Source: Actinomycetes bacterium (lineage in GTDB: Bacteria > Actinomycetota > Actinomycetes > Actinomycetales > Cellulomonadaceae). Taken from it: a stretch of 25,324 nucleotides of DNA. The stretch lies in the NCBI GenBank assembly GCA_023424135.1, contig JAFAEH010000230.1:1-25324 (forward strand), given 5' to 3'. Below the pieces are notes generated by a model. That model saw only the letters and a list, made by a program, of their open reading frames with translations. It was not told the origin of the DNA and searched no databases. Shown piece by piece: positions 7,050 through 14,033 of the stretch. A program made the translations under genes and the position numbers. The stretch's first letter is position 1; each line of letters opens with the position of its first letter.

Positions 7050-8278
7050 GACGCGTCCTGCTCGGCGATCGCCGCGTCGAGCGCCGCGAGGGTGGGCTCG
7101 ACGACCGGCACCGGGGCGAACCGCTCCGCCGTCGTGGGGATGTCCTTGAGCCCCGTCGACGTGCCCAGCAGCACGACCGTCTCGTCAGGTCGCACGACGC
7201 CCCGGGCGACGAGGTCGGGCAGCACCGCGACCGTCGTCGCGGACGACGCCTCGAGGAACAGCCCGTCGCCCGCGGCGAGCCGGTGCTGCGCAGCCATCGT
7301 CCGCTCGTCGTCGGCGCTCGCGGCCGCACCGCCCGTGCGGGTCAGCGCGTCCCAGCCCTGCCAGGTCGCCGAGGGCGTCGCGATCGAGAAGGCGACCGAC
7401 GGGCCCGCCGGGACGGTCGCAGACGCACGCCACCCCTCGCGCAGCGCGTGCCCGTAGGGGCCGAACGGCTCGGCGGCGACCAGGCGCGGGACGCGGGACG
7501 TCAGCCCGAGCGCGACCAGGTCCTCGAAGCCCCGCGACACGCCCGCGAGCGCGTCACCGTAGGCCACCGGCATCACGACGACGTCGGGGACGTCGCCGAG
7601 CTGGGCGTGCAGCTCGTACGCGATGGTCTTGTACCCCTCGCAGCCGAACGGGTTCGACCCGGACGGCGGCCCGACGAACCCGGACATCGGCACCCAGCCG
7701 CGCTCGTCCACGAGGCGCCGCATGAGCACCCAGCGGTCCGCCGGGTCCTCGAGCGCGACGGTCTGCGCGCCGTAGCTCTGCATGAGCGTCTTCATCGCGA
7801 GCGGCACCGACGCGACCGTCAGGACGACGCAGCGGATCCCCGCACGGGCGGCGTACGCGGCGACCGCGGCGCCGTGGTTGCCGGTGCTCGACACGACGAC
7901 CGTGTCACGTCCGCGCTGCACGGCCTGCGTCACGGCGACCGCCGCGAGGCGGTCCTTGTACGACCACGTCGGGTTGCGCGACTCGTCCTTGACGAGCACC
8001 GCGCGCACACCGACGTCGGCGGCGAGCGACGGCACGGGCACCAGCGGGGTGTCGCCCTCGTGCAGCGACACGACCGGTCCGTCGCCGATCGGCAGGAGCG
8101 CCCGGTACCGGAACAGGCCCGGGTCGTCGGTCGTCTCCAGCCCGCGCAGGCGCGTCAGGTCGTAGGCGGGCACGGCGTACACGTGCCCCCCGTCGACCGC
8201 GGCCGGCACGTACGCGGTGTCCTCCTCGACACGCTCCCCCGTCAGCGGGTGGACCAGGTGCCCCAGGTAGGCGCTCAC
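7046..8278 (-). CDS. Threonine-synthase-like PLP-dependent enzyme (fold type II)
   Basis: The 410-residue protein has the tryptophan-synthase-beta fold-II signature: a SYKDR motif at residues 106-110 with K108 as probable Schiff-base lysine, and the phosphate-binding STGNHG at 131-136 in SSTGNHGAAVAAYAARAG. The SYKDR/STGNHG pair is closest to threonine synthase and cysteate-synthase-like enzymes. The N-terminus (YLGHLVHPLTGE) lacks the cysteine pair seen in many such proteins. A beta- or gamma-elimination or replacement is plausible. No thrB, hom or other threonine gene is nearby; the gene sits between M24 hydrolase and LLM genes with GTGA overlaps on both sides, so a catabolic role is more likely than threonine synthesis. 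The GTG at 8278 is chosen from the overlap and the family N-terminus. Confidence 0.85.
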   Translation of the reverse strand: MSAYLGHLVHPLTGERVEEDTAYVPAAVDGGHVYAVPAYDLTRLRGLETTDDPGLFRYRALLPIGDGPVVSLHEGDTPLVPVPSLAADVGVRAVLVKDESRNPTWSYKDRLAAVAVTQAVQRGRDTVVVSSTGNHGAAVAAYAARAGIRCVVLTVASVPLAMKTLMQSYGAQTVALEDPADRWVLMRRLVDERGWVPMSGFVGPPSGSNPFGCEGYKTIAYELHAQLGDVPDVVVMPVAYGDALAGVSRGFEDLVALGLTSRVPRLVAAEPFGPYGHALREGWRASATVPAGPSVAFSIATPSATWQGWDALTRTGGAAASADDERTMAAQHRLAAGDGLFLEASSATTVAVLPDLVARGVVRPDETVVLLGTSTGLKDIPTTAERFAPVPVVEPTLAALDAAIAEQDAS

Positions 8279-9465
8279 GCGGGCACCACCGACAGGCCCC
8301 GTACGCGGTCGCTCAGCATGCGGACCCCGTCCTGCGTGACGACCAGCGTGTCCTCGACCATCATCCCGCCCCACTCCAGCTCGTAGTACGGCGTCTCGAA
8401 GCAGAACGTCATGCCCGGTTCGAGCGGCACGTCGACACCCGGCTGGACGATCGGCGCCTCGTACACCTCCAGGCCGATGCCGTGCCCGCAGTGGTGGCGA
8501 CGGTAGGGCACCGGGCCCCCCGACGTCTCGACGGTGCGCACGGCCACGTCGAACAGTGCCTGCGCGCTGACCCCCGGGCCGGCCAGGGCGAGCTGGGCGT
8601 CCTCGCCCGCGAGCATCGCGTCGTAGAACGCCCGCTGGCGGGCGGTGGGCTCCCCGACGACCGCGGTGCGGCCCAGGTCCGACCAGTAGCCCTCGAGCAT
8701 GCCGCCGACGTCGAAGCGCAGCAGGTCGCCCGGCTGCAGGGCGCGCGCCGTCGCGTACGCGTCGGACAGCGCGGAGCGGGGGCCGGAGGTGACGACGACG
8801 AAGCGCGGCTCGACGTGCGCGGACACCATCTCGCGCACGACGACCGCGGCGATCTCCGCCTCGGTGACCCCGACCGCGGCGGCCTCGACACCCGCGAGGA
8901 TCGCACCCTCGACGACGCGGGCGGCGCGCTCGACGAGCTCGACCTCACCGGGCAGCTTGACGGCCCGCACGGCGGACAGCCAGGTGCTCGCGTCGACGAG
9001 CTCGACGTCGGGCAGCAGGTCGACGAGCCGGGCGCGCAACGGCACCGGGCAGGCGCGCTCGTCCACGCCGAGGCGTCGCACGCCGCGCACCCGGCGCACC
9101 GCGGCGGCCACCGCCGACGCCTGGTCGGCGTTCTCGTCGACGAGCTGCGTGGCACGCGCCGCCCCGCCTGCCGACTCGTAGTAGAACCGGCCGAACGCGA
9201 GGTAGTCGTCGGGGGCGAGCCCGGCGTCGAACCCGGGCGCGCTGTCGGCGACGGGTCCGGCGACGACGAGCGCATCGGGACTCACGACGGCCGCGACCTG
9301 CGACGTGCCGTGCACGGCCGCCGGCACACTGCGGTACCCGGTGGCGTAGTCGACGTTCGCGGCGCCCAGCGCGAGGACCGCGTCGAAGGGGGCGTCGACC
9401 AGGGCGGTGCGCAGGCGGGCGCGACGGTCCTCGACGAGCGCAGGGTCGATGAGGCGGGCGCTCAT
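8275..9465 (-). CDS. M24-family metallohydrolase (Xaa-Pro peptidase/creatinase-like)
   Basis: The 396-residue protein has a creatinase-type N-terminal domain (about 1-165) and a C-terminal pita-bread domain. All five metal ligands of the M24 peptidases are in place: D252 (FDVGG), D263 (SDLGRT), H328 (CGHGIGLE), E357 (CFETPYY) and E371 (VEDT). The enzyme should therefore bind two metals and be active, unlike creatinase, which lacks metal. M24 members cleave Xaa-Pro peptide bonds but also include amide hydrolases such as ectoine hydrolase, so the bond attacked is open. No signal peptide is seen, so it acts in the cytosol on imported material. The ATG at 9465 overlaps the stop of the preceding LLM gene (ATGA), and its own stop overlaps the PLP gene start. 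Confidence 0.9.
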   Translation of the reverse strand: MSARLIDPALVEDRRARLRTALVDAPFDAVLALGAANVDYATGYRSVPAAVHGTSQVAAVVSPDALVVAGPVADSAPGFDAGLAPDDYLAFGRFYYESAGGAARATQLVDENADQASAVAAAVRRVRGVRRLGVDERACPVPLRARLVDLLPDVELVDASTWLSAVRAVKLPGEVELVERAARVVEGAILAGVEAAAVGVTEAEIAAVVVREMVSAHVEPRFVVVTSGPRSALSDAYATARALQPGDLLRFDVGGMLEGYWSDLGRTAVVGEPTARQRAFYDAMLAGEDAQLALAGPGVSAQALFDVAVRTVETSGGPVPYRRHHCGHGIGLEVYEAPIVQPGVDVPLEPGMTFCFETPYYELEWGGMMVEDTLVVTQDGVRMLSDRVRGLSVVPA

Positions 9466-10508
9466 CGTGCCGCCCCCGCGGGCGCCTCGATGCCGGCCTC
9501 GCGCCGGTACGGCTCGATCACGTTCTGCGCGAACCACGCCATCTGGTCGAGCGTCTCCTCGACGGTGTTCGCGGCGAACAGCAGCGCCGACAGGGTCGTG
9601 ACGCCCGCGGCGGCGTAGGCGTGCACCTGCTCGAGGATCTGCTCGGCGTTGCCGATGAGGTTGCGCCCCACGAGGTCGTCGCCGTCCTGGTCCTTCAGGG
9701 TGCTCTTCGACAGCGACGCCATGTGCTTGGCGAGCTGGGACCTCTCGAACGTGGCCAGCGCGTCGTCGCGGTCCTGGCCGACGCTCACCGACAGCTGCGG
9801 GGCCACGTCGAAGTCGGCGGGCAGCTCGCGCCCGTGCTGCTCGGCGATGCGGCGGATGTCCGCGAGTCCCTCGGCGACCTCCGCCGGCGTCAGGACCGCG
9901 GGGATCCACCCGTGGGAGTACCGCGCGGCGCGCTCGCGCGAGCCGGGCGCGTTGCCGCCGGACAGCACGGGCAGCGGAGCCTGCCGCGGCTTCGGGTAGC
10001 TCTCGACGTCCTCGAACGCGACGAACTCGCCGTGGAACGAGGCGCGACGCTGCGTGAACAGCAGGTCCAGCGCACGCAGGTACTCGTCGGCCTGGCGTCC
10101 CCGGTGGATCCGCGTGCCGGGCCACATCGCCTCGGCCTCCTCGCGGTACGCACCGATCCCGACCCCGAGCCGGAACCGCCCGCCCGAGAGCTGGTCGAGC
10201 GTCGCGGCCTGCTTGGCGAGCACCACGGGGTTGCGGAACGCGAACACCGTGATCGCGGTGCACAGGTGCAGCGTCGTCGTCTGCGCGGCGACGTACGCCA
10301 GGTACAGGTACGGGTCGTAGTAGCGCGGCGCGTCGGCGAACTCCTCACGCACGTACCGCTGCGTGGTCACGTGGTCGTTGCCCCACACCCCGTCGAAGCC
10401 CAACCGCTCCGCCTCCACCGCGAGGCGCACGGCCTGCTCGGGGTCGGCGTAGGGCACCGGGTACATCAGGCCCTCGGTCCCCGTGGGGACGCCCAGTCCG
10501 AAACGCAT
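9462..10508 (-). CDS. LLM-class flavin/F420-dependent oxidoreductase
   Basis: The 348-residue luciferase-like protein carries WGNDHV after strand 2, a GGRFRLGVGIGAYREE motif, and VLSGGNAPGSRERAARYSHGWIP. These resemble the Rv2161c-type probable F420-dependent subfamily (TIGR03619-like), although FMN use as in monooxygenases such as SsuD, NtaA or RutA cannot be excluded. The ATG at 10508 lies only three bases after the stop of the OppF-like ATPase gene, so it is directly coupled to the importer. It shares little sequence with the Mer-like LLM protein at the end of the operon, so the two probably catalyse different steps. Substrate unknown. Confidence 0.86.
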   Translation of the reverse strand: MRFGLGVPTGTEGLMYPVPYADPEQAVRLAVEAERLGFDGVWGNDHVTTQRYVREEFADAPRYYDPYLYLAYVAAQTTTLHLCTAITVFAFRNPVVLAKQAATLDQLSGGRFRLGVGIGAYREEAEAMWPGTRIHRGRQADEYLRALDLLFTQRRASFHGEFVAFEDVESYPKPRQAPLPVLSGGNAPGSRERAARYSHGWIPAVLTPAEVAEGLADIRRIAEQHGRELPADFDVAPQLSVSVGQDRDDALATFERSQLAKHMASLSKSTLKDQDGDDLVGRNLIGNAEQILEQVHAYAAAGVTTLSALLFAANTVEETLDQMAWFAQNVIEPYRREAGIEAPAGAAR

Positions 10509-10511
10509 GGA

Positions 10512-11339
10512 TCAGCTCTCCTTGTGGGTGTGCGTGCGGGACAGGGCCCCCGCACCGGCCGTGCCGTGCCGGCGCCCCCGCGTCGGGTCCGTGGTGGGGA
10601 CCGCCGCGAGCAGCGCCCGGGTGTACGGGTGGGTGGGGGCGAGCAGGACGTCACGTCCGCCGCGCTCGACGACCTCGCCGCGCTGCATGACGACGACGCC
10701 GTGCGCGATCGCGCGGGCGACCTCGAGGTCGTGCGTGATGAACACGTAGCTCAGGCCCTGCTCGGCCTGCAGCTCGCGCAGCAGCGCGACGATCCGTCCC
10801 CGCACCGACTGGTCGAGGCCCGACGTCGGCTCGTCCAGCACGACGAGGTCCGGCCCGGCGGCCAGCGCGCGGGCGATCGCGACGCGCTGCTGCTGCCCGC
10901 CGGACAGCTCGGCCGGGCGCCTGCGGCGCAGCTCGCGCGGCAGGTGCACCTGGTCGAGCAGCGTGTCGACCCGCGCGGACGCGGCCCGCCGGTCCAGCCC
11001 GGCCAGGAGCCGCAACGGCTCGGCGATGGTCTGCTCCACCCGGTACTTCGCGTCGAGGGACTGCAGGGGGTTCTGGAACACCATCTGGATGCGTCGGCGC
11101 AGCGTCCCCCGGTACGTGCGTCGCGCGACGTCCTCGCCGTCGAACCGCACGGTGCCGGACGTCGCCGGGGTGAGCCCCGCGACGATCGACCCCAGCGTCG
11201 ACTTGCCGGACCCGGACTCCCCGACGACCGCGAGCGTGCGTCCACGCTCGAGGGACGCCGACACGCCCGCGAGCGCGTCGACGACGTGCCCGCCGGTGCG
11301 GTACTGCTTGCGCAGGTCCTCGATCTCAAGCAGCGCCAT
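10512..11339 (-). CDS. Peptide-type ABC importer ATPase (OppF/DppF-like)
   Basis: The 275-residue ATPase has Walker A GESGSGKST, Q-loop QNPLQSLD, signature LSGGQQQRV, Walker B VVLDEPTSGLD and switch His in THD. The C-terminal HPYTRALLAAVP stretch is the OppF/DppF oligopeptide-transporter hallmark. It powers uptake with the OppD-like partner encoded just upstream. Its ATG lies inside the 3' end of that gene (14-base overlap). A Thr/His/Lys-rich tail ends the protein three bases before the LLM gene. Substrates of this transporter family include oligopeptides, nickel, opines and other small amides, so the name does not define the cargo. Confidence 0.93.
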   Translation of the reverse strand: MALLEIEDLRKQYRTGGHVVDALAGVSASLERGRTLAVVGESGSGKSTLGSIVAGLTPATSGTVRFDGEDVARRTYRGTLRRRIQMVFQNPLQSLDAKYRVEQTIAEPLRLLAGLDRRAASARVDTLLDQVHLPRELRRRRPAELSGGQQQRVAIARALAAGPDLVVLDEPTSGLDQSVRGRIVALLRELQAEQGLSYVFITHDLEVARAIAHGVVVMQRGEVVERGGRDVLLAPTHPYTRALLAAVPTTDPTRGRRHGTAGAGALSRTHTHKES

Positions 11340-12111
11340 GGTCGACCTCCAGCTCCTGGGCCGCCGCGAGCAGGTACCGCGTGTACTCGTGGCGGGGGTC
11401 GGCGAGGACGTCGGCCGTCGGCCCGGACTCGACGAGGTCGCCGCGGTACAGCACGTCGATGCGGTCGCACGTCTCGGCGACGACGCCCAGGTCGTGGGTG
11501 ACGAGCAGCACGCCCGCCCCGGTGGTGTCGGCGAGCTCGACGACGAGGTCGAGGATCTGCGCCTGGACGGTCACGTCGAGGGCGGTGGTCGGCTCGTCGG
11601 CCAGGAGCAGGGCGGGCCGGCACGCGAGGGCCATCGCGACCATGACGCGCTGGCACATGCCGCCGGACAGCTGGTGCGGGTAGGCGCGCGCGGCACGCTC
11701 GACGTCGGCGATGTGCACCTGGCCGAGCAGGTCGGCGGCGGCATGCCGGGACCGGGCCCTGTCGAGGCCCTGGTGCAGGGCGACCATGCGGGCGACCTGG
11801 TCGCCGACCCGCATCAGCGGGTTGAGCGAGTCGCGCGGGTTCTGGAAGATCATTGCGAACCGGCAGGCGACGCTGCGACGCTCGACGTCGGTGACGTCCT
11901 GGCCGTCGACGAGGAACCGCCCGGCCGTCTGGCGGACCCCGTGCGGCAGGATGCCCATCGCCGCGAGCGAGGTCATCGACTTGCCCGAGCCGGACTCGCC
12001 GACCAGCCCGACGATCTCGCCGGGGCCGATGTCGAGGGACACGTCCCGCAGGATGCTCGCCCCGGTGCTGACGGCCTCGACGCACAGGCCGTCGACGACG
12101 AGGCGGCTCAT
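11326..12111 (-). CDS. Peptide-type ABC importer ATPase (OppD/DppD-like)
   Basis: The 261-residue ATPase shows Walker A GESGSGKSM, Q-loop FQNPRDSLNP, signature LSGGMCQRV, Walker B LLADEPTTALD and THD. The HEYTRYLLAA near the C-terminus is a variant of the HPYTxxLL motif. At 261 residues it is shorter than typical OppD (about 330), lacking much of the C-terminal oligopeptide-transport extension with its iron-sulfur-type cysteines. Cys replaces the usual Arg or Lys in LSGGMxQR. The ATG at 12111 overlaps the permease stop (ATGA). A longer in-frame start at 12393 would lie inside the permease gene and is rejected. Confidence 0.92.
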   Translation of the reverse strand: MSRLVVDGLCVEAVSTGASILRDVSLDIGPGEIVGLVGESGSGKSMTSLAAMGILPHGVRQTAGRFLVDGQDVTDVERRSVACRFAMIFQNPRDSLNPLMRVGDQVARMVALHQGLDRARSRHAAADLLGQVHIADVERAARAYPHQLSGGMCQRVMVAMALACRPALLLADEPTTALDVTVQAQILDLVVELADTTGAGVLLVTHDLGVVAETCDRIDVLYRGDLVESGPTADVLADPRHEYTRYLLAAAQELEVDHGAA

Positions 12112-12950
12112 GCCCGGTCCCCCGCGAGGTCGTCGCCGACGAAGTGCAGCGCCATGACGGTCAGGGCGATGAGCAGACCGGGGAAGAACGCCGTCCACCA
12201 CTGGCCGGTGAGCATGTTCTGGGCTCCTTCCGCGACCATGACGCCCCACTCGGCGGTGGGCGGGTGGATGCCCACCCCGAGGTACGCCAGGCCGGCGACG
12301 TTGAGGATCGAGTACCCGCACACGAGGGTGAGCTGGACGGCGGCGGGGCGGATCGAGCTGGGCAGCACGTGCGCGAACGCGACCCTCAGCCACCCGGCGC
12401 CGGACACACGCGCCGCGGCGACGTACTCGAGCTCGCGCTCGCTGAGCGCCTTGGCCCGCACGAGCCGCACGAACGGTGCGACCTGGGCCACCGCGAGGGC
12501 GATCGCGAGGTTCGGCAGCGACTCACCGACGGAGACGAGCAGGATCATCGCGAGGATGAAGCCCGGGAAGGCCATCAGGACGTCGACCGCCCGCATGACG
12601 ACGTCGTCGACCTTGCCGCCCAGGTAGCCGGAGACCACCCCGATCGCCGAGCCGAGGAGCATCGCCAGGACCGCGACGCTCACCCCCAGGGCCAGGTCGA
12701 GCCGGATCGCGTGGACGCTGCGGGCGAACACGTCACGCCCGAAGCTGTCGGTGCCGAACAGGTGCTCGGCCGACGGGGCGAGGAACGCGTCGCCGACGCG
12801 CGCGGCCGGGTGGGCGACGACGAGCGGCCCGAACGTGCCGAGCAGCACGAGCGCGGCGAGCACGGCGACCCCGACGACGAGGAACGGTCGGGACCTGCGG
12901 GGCGCGCGCGCCCGCACCGGGGACGCGACCGCGTCGGTGACGGTGGTCAT
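12108..12950 (-). CDS. ABC importer permease (OppC/DppC-like)
   Basis: The 280-residue integral membrane protein begins with a basic cytoplasmic segment (RARAPRRSR). A first membrane helix (about residues 28-50) and the OppC-type HLFGTDSFGRDVFARSVHAIR stretch follow, then four to five further hydrophobic helices. The cytoplasmic coupling (EAA) loop is visible as ELEYVAAARVSGAGWLRV. It forms the translocation pore with the OppB-like permease encoded just upstream. Its ATG overlaps that gene's stop by four bases (ATGA), as its own stop does with the next ATPase gene. GxxxPTAEWGVM near the C-terminus is typical of the family. Confidence 0.93.
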   Translation of the reverse strand: MTTVTDAVASPVRARAPRRSRPFLVVGVAVLAALVLLGTFGPLVVAHPAARVGDAFLAPSAEHLFGTDSFGRDVFARSVHAIRLDLALGVSVAVLAMLLGSAIGVVSGYLGGKVDDVVMRAVDVLMAFPGFILAMILLVSVGESLPNLAIALAVAQVAPFVRLVRAKALSERELEYVAAARVSGAGWLRVAFAHVLPSSIRPAAVQLTLVCGYSILNVAGLAYLGVGIHPPTAEWGVMVAEGAQNMLTGQWWTAFFPGLLIALTVMALHFVGDDLAGDRA

Positions 12951-13969
12951 GAGGCCTTCCCTCCGAGTCGGATGCGCGGGTCGACCACGCCGTACAGCAG
13001 GTCGACGGCGAAGTTCAGGGCGATGTACATGACCCCGATGACCAGGGCGTAGCCCTGCAGGAGCTCCAGGTCGTTGCTGCCGAGCGCGTCGTACGCGACG
13101 CGGCCCATGCCGGGCCAGGAGAACAGCCGCTCGACGATCACGTTCCCGCCGAGCAGGAAGCCGAACACGAGCCCGATCGCGGTGAGCACCTGGAGCATCG
13201 CGTTGCGCAGCTGGTCGCGCCACAGGATCTGCCGGCCGGGCACGCCGTACGCCCGCGCGGTCCGCACGAAGCCGGAGCCGTCGGTGGCGATCATCGCGGA
13301 GCGGACCATCTTCAGGACCGCGGCCGACGCGCCGAGCCCGAGCGTGAGGGCCGGCAGCGCCAGGTACCGCACGGCCTCCCACGACGTCGCCAGATCCCCG
13401 GTGAGCAGCCCGTCGAGGACGTACAGGCCGGTCGGGCCGGCGGGCGGGACGGCACCGATCGGCAGGCGCCCGACGGGCCCGGGGAAGATCCGCAGCGTGG
13501 AGTACAGGCCGAAGATCAGCAGCAGACCGAGCCACACGGGTGCCATGCTCGACCCGAGGACCGCGAACACGCGGGCGACCGTGTCGGGCAGCCGACCGCG
13601 CCGCGCCGCCGCGAGCATCCCCAGCGGGAAGCCGATGAGCAGGGCCACGACGAGCCCGGCCAGCGCGAGCTCGATCGTCGCGGGCAGCCGGGAGAACAGC
13701 TCGGTGGCGACGGGCCGGCCGGTGGAGATCGCGATGCCGAGGTCGCCGTGCAGCAGCCCGCCGAGGTAGTCGCCGAGCTGCACCCACACGGGCGCGTCGA
13801 GGCCCATCTTCTCGCGCAGCGCCTGGACGTCCTCGGGGCTGGCCTCGGGGCCGAGACGGGCGGCGGCGGCGTCACCGGGCAGGATCCGCACGACGAGGAA
13901 GACGACGAGCACGAGGCCGACGACGGTCGCGAGGCTGGAGCCGAGCCGGCGCAGGAGATAGCGGGTCAC
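12947..13969 (-). CDS. ABC importer permease (OppB/DppB-like)
   Basis: The 340-residue membrane protein starts with TRYLLRRLGSSL and a first helix at about residues 10-30. The OppB-type RILPGDAAAARLGPEA and a lipid-facing GLDAPVWVQ segment come next, followed by about five more helices. The EAA loop reads FVRTARAYGVPGRQILWRDQLRNA. The C-terminus (DLLYGVVDPRIRLG) is typical of the family. The GTG at 13969 follows GAGGA with a suitable gap; a start at 14017 would fall inside the intercistronic hairpin. A 64-nt gap separates it from the SBP gene, the only substantial gap in the operon. Confidence 0.93.
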   Translation of the reverse strand: MTRYLLRRLGSSLATVVGLVLVVFLVVRILPGDAAAARLGPEASPEDVQALREKMGLDAPVWVQLGDYLGGLLHGDLGIAISTGRPVATELFSRLPATIELALAGLVVALLIGFPLGMLAAARRGRLPDTVARVFAVLGSSMAPVWLGLLLIFGLYSTLRIFPGPVGRLPIGAVPPAGPTGLYVLDGLLTGDLATSWEAVRYLALPALTLGLGASAAVLKMVRSAMIATDGSGFVRTARAYGVPGRQILWRDQLRNAMLQVLTAIGLVFGFLLGGNVIVERLFSWPGMGRVAYDALGSNDLELLQGYALVIGVMYIALNFAVDLLYGVVDPRIRLGGKAS

Positions 13970-13997
13970 AGGAGTTCCTCGGGGTCGAGGCGGGCCG

Positions 13998-14025
13998 GCC
14001 CGGGGGTGGGGACGCACCCCCGGGC
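13998..14025. terminator. Intercistronic hairpin after the SBP gene
   Basis: Arms 13998-14008 and 14015-14025 form a perfect 11-bp, nearly all-GC stem (GCCCGGGGGTG and its complement) with a six-base loop. It begins eight bases after the SBP stop and ends before the OppB start. It may protect the SBP mRNA 3' end or act as a partial terminator, giving more SBP than membrane components. Confidence 0.65.
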
Positions 14026-14033
14026 GGCACCGG

